Of a DNA stretch of 64,000 bases, positions 60,343-64,000 are shown one piece after another. The DNA comes from UBA9676 sp036005525 (GTDB lineage: Bacteria; Actinomycetota; Actinomycetes; Streptosporangiales; Streptosporangiaceae), in assembly GCA_036005525.1 (NCBI GenBank), contig DASYQM010000451.1, forward strand, positions 6,205 to 70,204. Direction: 5' to 3'. Within the stretch, counting starts at the first letter, position 1; each line of letters starts with the position of its first letter. Under the pieces are notes generated by a model, which saw only the letters and a program-made list of their open reading frames with translations, was not told the origin of the DNA and did no database searches. The position numbers and the translations under genes were made by a program.

Positions 60343-60377
60343 TCGGCCCACCTTCTTTCTATACTTGGCGCGGTCCG

Positions 60378-63134
60378 CTAGACCGTAGCCGGGTAATCGA
60401 GGCTGAGCACGACGGGCACCGCTCCGAACGGCCCACGGAATCGGCCTCCCGGCTTATCTGGTGTATTCGGCTCGTCAATGTTCGGCCAGCGCATCTTGCT
60501 GTACTGCTCGGTCAGGCCTGCTACCGAGTACGGGAATTCCATCGCGGACGTGCGGTGCAGCCTGAGCAGCCCGCCCCAGCGGAAGGCCGCGAAGACGTTG
60601 GCCAGCTCGCGAACGGACAGATCTCCCGGCGCGGTCAGGTCGATCCCGTAGACCGCACCGGCCAGCTCGATCAGGTCGTCGGCGCACTGCTCCAGTGCCG
60701 CTGACTTCGTTCGGAAGCTCGTGCCATCGGGATTGAGGCGCCCCAGCCTCTCGCCGTGCACGGGCGAATAGCGTGGCCGTGCCCCGCACTGCATCCAGTC
60801 GGAGGCGGCCAGCAGCTGCCACGGGATGCCACAGTGGTCGGCGACATCGCGGTAGATGGGCTCCGCCCGCATGAGCCGGACTCCCGCCTTGGCGATGAAG
60901 GCGTTCTTGACGGACGGCGGCAACGGCTGGTGATACCTCCGCGCTGACCTGCGGCCAGCGCGCGGCCGCGGCAGCCTGGTCGTGGCAGCTGCCGGCACGC
61001 GCCTGGCACTCAGCGCCTGAGTCGCCGGCCCCGCGGCTGGCGATGGGTCATCGTCAGTGGACGCACCGGTTCGTCGCGGAGTGGCTCCGCGTAGAGATCC
61101 AGTCCGCGGTGTGGCTGCCGCGGCAGGCGTCGCAGCGCCCGGCAGGCCAGGGATGATGAGCTCCTGCTGACTGCCCTGCTGCGGACCGGCATGCTCCGGG
61201 TGGGCGGGTTGTTTGGATGGTCCTGGCGTGGAGGCCGGCGACTGGTGGCCCGGTGCTCGCGGCGATGGCGAGCTGGCTGGCGCATCTGGCGATGGTGACT
61301 GCGGAGCCGGCACCTGCGGCGTCGGTGACCCCGCGCTTGGCGGTGGCGCGGACGATGTATCGGGCGCTGGTGCCTGCCGCGACGGCGCCGGCGTCGGTGG
61401 CGCCTGAGCGGCCGGGGTCCGCGGGTGTGGAACCTGCGGCCGTGGCGTGCCTGGGGCCGGTGTACTCGATGACGCAGGCTTGGGGACACCGGACGGCTGG
61501 GTGACGTCGTACCGGTACAGGTCATACCGCTTCATCAGGCTGATGAGCTTCGCTCCATAGTCGGGATCCGTGGCATAGACACCGGTCAGGGAGGCGGCGA
61601 ACGCGTCCGGGTGCCGCCGGTCGGCCATGGCCCGCCGGTAGTAGGGACTGGTCGCGAGCAGTCGGCCATGGTCATCGATGCTCTCCGCGGTGTTGCGGTA
61701 CACGCGAAACTGGCTCGTGGTCGTCACCTGCTGGCCATTGACGTACTCCCACGTCGGCAGCGGATGGCTGCCCGCCGGGCCCGTCCCCTTGATGCCGAAC
61801 AGGTTGTGATCCTGAGTGGCCAGCTGGCTTTCGCCCCAGCCCGATTCGACGATCGCCTGCGCGATGGTGACCGACGCCGGGACGCCGTACTTTCGCTGCG
61901 CCGCCACCGCCCCGTGCGCGACCGTGGCGATAAAGGCCTGCTGCGGGTTCCCGCTGGACGGTGTGGTGACCCGAGGCGACGGATCGTGGCTCCGGGCCGG
62001 GGTGGCCGAGGGGGCGGGCGCGCCGGCGGACAGGCGCTGCGCCATGATAGGCAGTCCGGGGATCACGGCCGTGTCGGCCGCCGCTGCTTCGGGCAACACG
62101 GCCTGGCCCGGCACCTCGACCCATAGCCCGCCGGCAGCGGCCGGCTTGCCGGCGCGGGAGCCGGCCGCCGTCCGCCTGCCGTGTGCCATGCCGTCCGGCC
62201 GCTGCTGTGCCTGGCGCCGGACCTGATCCTTGCGCTTGCCGTGGCCGGGCGCCGATGCCGACGTTCCCGGGATGGCGGCGACACCCGGTGCCCGGGCGAG
62301 CTTCTGCTGAGGGTCACCGGTCGGCTGCGTTCCCGGGATGGCGGTCGCAGCCTGGAGCGGCTGGCCGTTCGCCTGCTGTCCGCCCACAGCCGCTCCGCCG
62401 GGCCGCTGCGCCCGGGCCGCTGCACCGCCGAGGCGGCCGTTGTTGACGAACCCGAGCACGCCTCGGCCGCCGAGTGGACGTGGATATTCCTGCGCGTTGA
62501 CCGAGAAGTCCGGGAGTGAGTCGGCGCCTATGGTATGCAGCGTCCCGCCGGAGTAATCGGTCACGACCTCGACGTGGCCGTCGAAGACCACCCAGTCGCC
62601 GGGCTGTGGCTGGTAGCCGTCGCCGAGCCCGTGCCAGCGGTCGTGGGCGCGCGCGTCCTGGACGATCGAGGTCACGCCCGGCGACGCAGGGTTGGGGTTG
62701 ACGCGGACATCTGCCCATCTGTGCAGCGGCCACGGGTAGGTGGTGCCTCCGCTGACCCAGCTTTCCTGGCCGACCGCGTGCGCCCCCAGGGCCAGCGTCA
62801 TGCTGGCGAATGCTGCGCAGGATGCGCCATGGTCGGCGCCGTCAAGGCTGTCCTGTTGCCAGATCATGGCCTGAATCTCGGCCGGCGTCTTGCTTTCGGC
62901 CATCCGCAGGTAGTACTTGGCCACGTTGATGACGGCCGACCGCAACGTTGCATCGCTGGCGGTTCCCTGCCGCGCCGCGTGTTCGAGGGCCATCAGGTTG
63001 ATCGGAAGGCTTGCGGGCGACGTCAGCTCCGCCGCCGACTGCGGCACGAAGGAGAGCCCGGTTATCGCACCGCCTGCGCCGAGGCTCACCAGTGCGGTCG
63101 CCTGCTGCCACCAGGCCTTGCCAGCGGTCGGCAC
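60378..63134 (-). CDS. Large modular protein with amidase-like and GH73 glucosaminidase domains
   Basis: 918 aa. GTG 63134 is preferred over ATG 63206/63161 because a perfect GGAAGGAGGT lies six bases before it. N-terminal CHAP/NlpC-like domain (~75-225: DGADHGASCAAFASMTL with Cys, QPGDWVVFDGHVEVVTDY with His). Residues ~395-555: FlgJ/GH73-type glucosaminidase (YGVPASVTIAQAIVESGWGES cut: IAQAIVESGWGES with the catalytic Glu, HNLFGIKG, DHGRLLATSPYYRRA). Then a long Pro/Ser/Ala-rich linker and a C-terminal domain (~745-918). Likely hydrolyses peptidoglycan to open a passage for a secretion or transfer apparatus. Signal peptide not obvious. Confidence 0.75.
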   Translation of the reverse strand: MPTAGKAWWQQATALVSLGAGGAITGLSFVPQSAAELTSPASLPINLMALEHAARQGTASDATLRSAVINVAKYYLRMAESKTPAEIQAMIWQQDSLDGADHGASCAAFASMTLALGAHAVGQESWVSGGTTYPWPLHRWADVRVNPNPASPGVTSIVQDARAHDRWHGLGDGYQPQPGDWVVFDGHVEVVTDYSGGTLHTIGADSLPDFSVNAQEYPRPLGGRGVLGFVNNGRLGGAAARAQRPGGAAVGGQQANGQPLQAATAIPGTQPTGDPQQKLARAPGVAAIPGTSASAPGHGKRKDQVRRQAQQRPDGMAHGRRTAAGSRAGKPAAAGGLWVEVPGQAVLPEAAAADTAVIPGLPIMAQRLSAGAPAPSATPARSHDPSPRVTTPSSGNPQQAFIATVAHGAVAAQRKYGVPASVTIAQAIVESGWGESQLATQDHNLFGIKGTGPAGSHPLPTWEYVNGQQVTTTSQFRVYRNTAESIDDHGRLLATSPYYRRAMADRRHPDAFAASLTGVYATDPDYGAKLISLMKRYDLYRYDVTQPSGVPKPASSSTPAPGTPRPQVPHPRTPAAQAPPTPAPSRQAPAPDTSSAPPPSAGSPTPQVPAPQSPSPDAPASSPSPRAPGHQSPASTPGPSKQPAHPEHAGPQQGSQQELIIPGLPGAATPAAAATPRTGSLRGATPRRTGASTDDDPSPAAGPATQALSARRVPAAATTRLPRPRAGRRSARRYHQPLPPSVKNAFIAKAGVRLMRAEPIYRDVADHCGIPWQLLAASDWMQCGARPRYSPVHGERLGRLNPDGTSFRTKSAALEQCADDLIELAGAVYGIDLTAPGDLSVRELANVFAAFRWGGLLRLHRTSAMEFPYSVAGLTEQYSKMRWPNIDEPNTPDKPGGRFRGPFGAVPVVLSLDYPATV

Positions 63135-63202
63135 GAGCTCACCTCCTTCCCGATGGCGCATGACGCCGCGTTGCCGGGCGAATCCTCGGATAGCTGCCGG
63201 CG

Positions 63203-64000
63203 TCACGTCGATCGACTGGTCTGTGGCAAGCGCTTCAGGATCGCCTGGACTTGCGGGTCGCCCGGGTTGTCAGCGTTCTCGAACAGCACCGCCGCGGCCC
63301 GGGCGTCCCTTGGCGGGGCGCCGACGACCCATTTCCGGTAGACATCGGCGACGAGCGCAGCCTGCCCCGCCGGGCTGGTCACCGGCTTCGCGCACAGCGG
63401 CGGATAGCCTTTCCGCGAGGTAACCTCTGCCGATCCTGTGTATCGGACGCAGTTGGTCGGGTGGCCTTCCAGGCCGGGCTGGACGACCGGGCTGCCGTCG
63501 GCGGCCGTCACGGTTGCGCCGCCGATGATGTTGTTGATGGCCCGCGCCGCCACGGCAAGACTGTCTATCGGATTGGCCGGGTTGTACGGATGATGGAAGT
63601 TCAGTGACCATGCCACCTGCCCGCCCTGAGCCGGCGTGATCGGCTCAAGGCCGACCCGGCCCGTCTTGGCATCGGAGAAGTTCGGGTCGTTGCCGCTGGT
63701 CATGAGCGCGAATACCCACAGAATGCGGCGCGTCGCCTCTGCGCAGGCGAAGTTGACCTGGCCGGGTTCGGACTGTACGTCGGGATTCCTGCAGGCCTTC
63801 TCGGCTTGGCTCTCAACGGTCGACACGCTGGCCGGCCAGGAGGCGCGCCCGGTGAATAGGACGATCAGCACCGCGATGAGCGCCAGGGCCGCGATGACCA
63901 CTCCGATCGCCACCTTCTGCGCCCGGGTCAGACCCCGCCGGCCAGCGCTGCGCCGGCCGTGGCTTAGCAGCACCGCCGTGCGCTCCTCGGGCGCATACGC
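63203..64000 (-). CDS. Membrane-anchored protein of unknown function, possibly cut by window edge
   Basis: 256 aa if it starts at GTG 63973, which has GAGGAG nine bases upstream; the frame stays open to the window edge, so the true start may lie outside. A basic N terminus, one membrane helix (~20-42, AIGVVIAALALIAVLIVLF), then an extracytoplasmic part with four cysteines (KACRNPD, FACAEAT, TNCVRYT, PLCAKPV). No family recognised. It lies just upstream of the glucosaminidase gene and probably shares its transcript. Confidence 0.65.
   Translation of the reverse strand, partial: AYAPEERTAVLLSHGRRSAGRRGLTRAQKVAIGVVIAALALIAVLIVLFTGRASWPASVSTVESQAEKACRNPDVQSEPGQVNFACAEATRRILWVFALMTSGNDPNFSDAKTGRVGLEPITPAQGGQVAWSLNFHHPYNPANPIDSLAVAARAINNIIGGATVTAADGSPVVQPGLEGHPTNCVRYTGSAEVTSRKGYPPLCAKPVTSPAGQAALVADVYRKWVVGAPPRDARAAAVLFENADNPGDPQVQAILKRLPQTSRST

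Overview
This is a high-GC actinobacterial chromosome segment. The signs are GTG/TTG starts, ATGA/GTGA gene overlaps, leaderless promoters, an F420-type luciferase-like oxidoreductase, and gene families typical of soil actinomycetes. No rRNA, tRNA or CRISPR array was seen. The organism cannot be named beyond Actinobacteria.

Region 1 (0-20.2 kb) is a sugar catabolic regulon. It holds a secreted GH114 protein (family of endo-alpha-1,4-polygalactosaminidase), a SIS-domain sugar-phosphate enzyme, a complete sugar ABC transporter (ATPase at 2.9 kb, two permeases and a binding lipoprotein at 12-15 kb), a DeoR/AgaR-type repressor and two GH4 glycosidases. It also holds an orphan CoxL-type molybdopterin subunit, a DHDPS-family lyase, an LLM oxidoreductase, a LacC/FruK-type kinase, a class II aldolase, a second PfkB kinase, a zinc dehydrogenase and an SDR. 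A divergent promoter/operator cassette of about 124 bp occurs twice (1867-1990 and 15213-15336) and should co-regulate the two halves. My reading is a pathway for a galactosamine-containing polymer: GH114 cuts it outside, the transporter imports fragments, GH4 enzymes release the sugar, a kinase and the AgaS-like SIS enzyme give tagatose-6-P, and LacC plus aldolase split it.

Region 2 (20.3-22.1 kb) is decayed DNA: a frameshifted membrane-protein gene, a broken IS256-type transposase, and a hairpin-rich stretch that may be a structured leader RNA. Region 3 (22.2-32.5 kb) is an extracytoplasmic/envelope gene group: a three-domain GT2-GtrA-HprK-like fusion, two secreted metallophosphoesterases, a GT39-type membrane glycosyltransferase with three C-terminal beta repeats, a membrane-anchored unknown and a DNRLRE protein. 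Region 4 (32.5-37.8 kb) is miscellaneous: K+/H+ antiporter, alpha/beta hydrolase, enolase-superfamily enzyme, Cys-less DksA-like protein, NTF2-like protein and phosphopantetheinyl transferase.

Region 5 (37.8-59.4 kb) is the most remarkable. Families of the nitrogen-starvation/cyanide cluster Nit1C are present: the MSMEG_0572 protein, AIR-synthase-like, GNAT, radical SAM and MSMEG_0565-type glycosyltransferase. The nitrilase is absent, and a cobalt-type nitrile hydratase (beta, alpha, activator) is present instead. Embedded among them is a minus-strand operon with a leaderless promoter: phosphosulfolactate synthase (ComA), an unknown protein, two aspartase/fumarase-superfamily lyases and a D-cysteine-desulfhydrase-like PLP enzyme. 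These are the enzyme classes of bacterial coenzyme M biosynthesis. The operon ends in a DUF1116 (YlbE/AllG) protein whose usual partners FdrA and carbamate kinase lie at 55.5-58 kb. A CoA-disulfide-reductase-like flavoprotein and a cupin regulator sit at the left edge. Together they suggest an undescribed sulfonate/thiol and carbamoyl-nitrogen pathway joined to Nit1C. A dead HxlR/carboxymuconolactone-decarboxylase pair with intact palindromic operators and three tandem-repeat arrays are also present.

Region 6 (59.3-64 kb) holds three minus-strand genes for envelope-associated proteins, including a large glucosaminidase-domain protein. The last gene may continue past the window edge.
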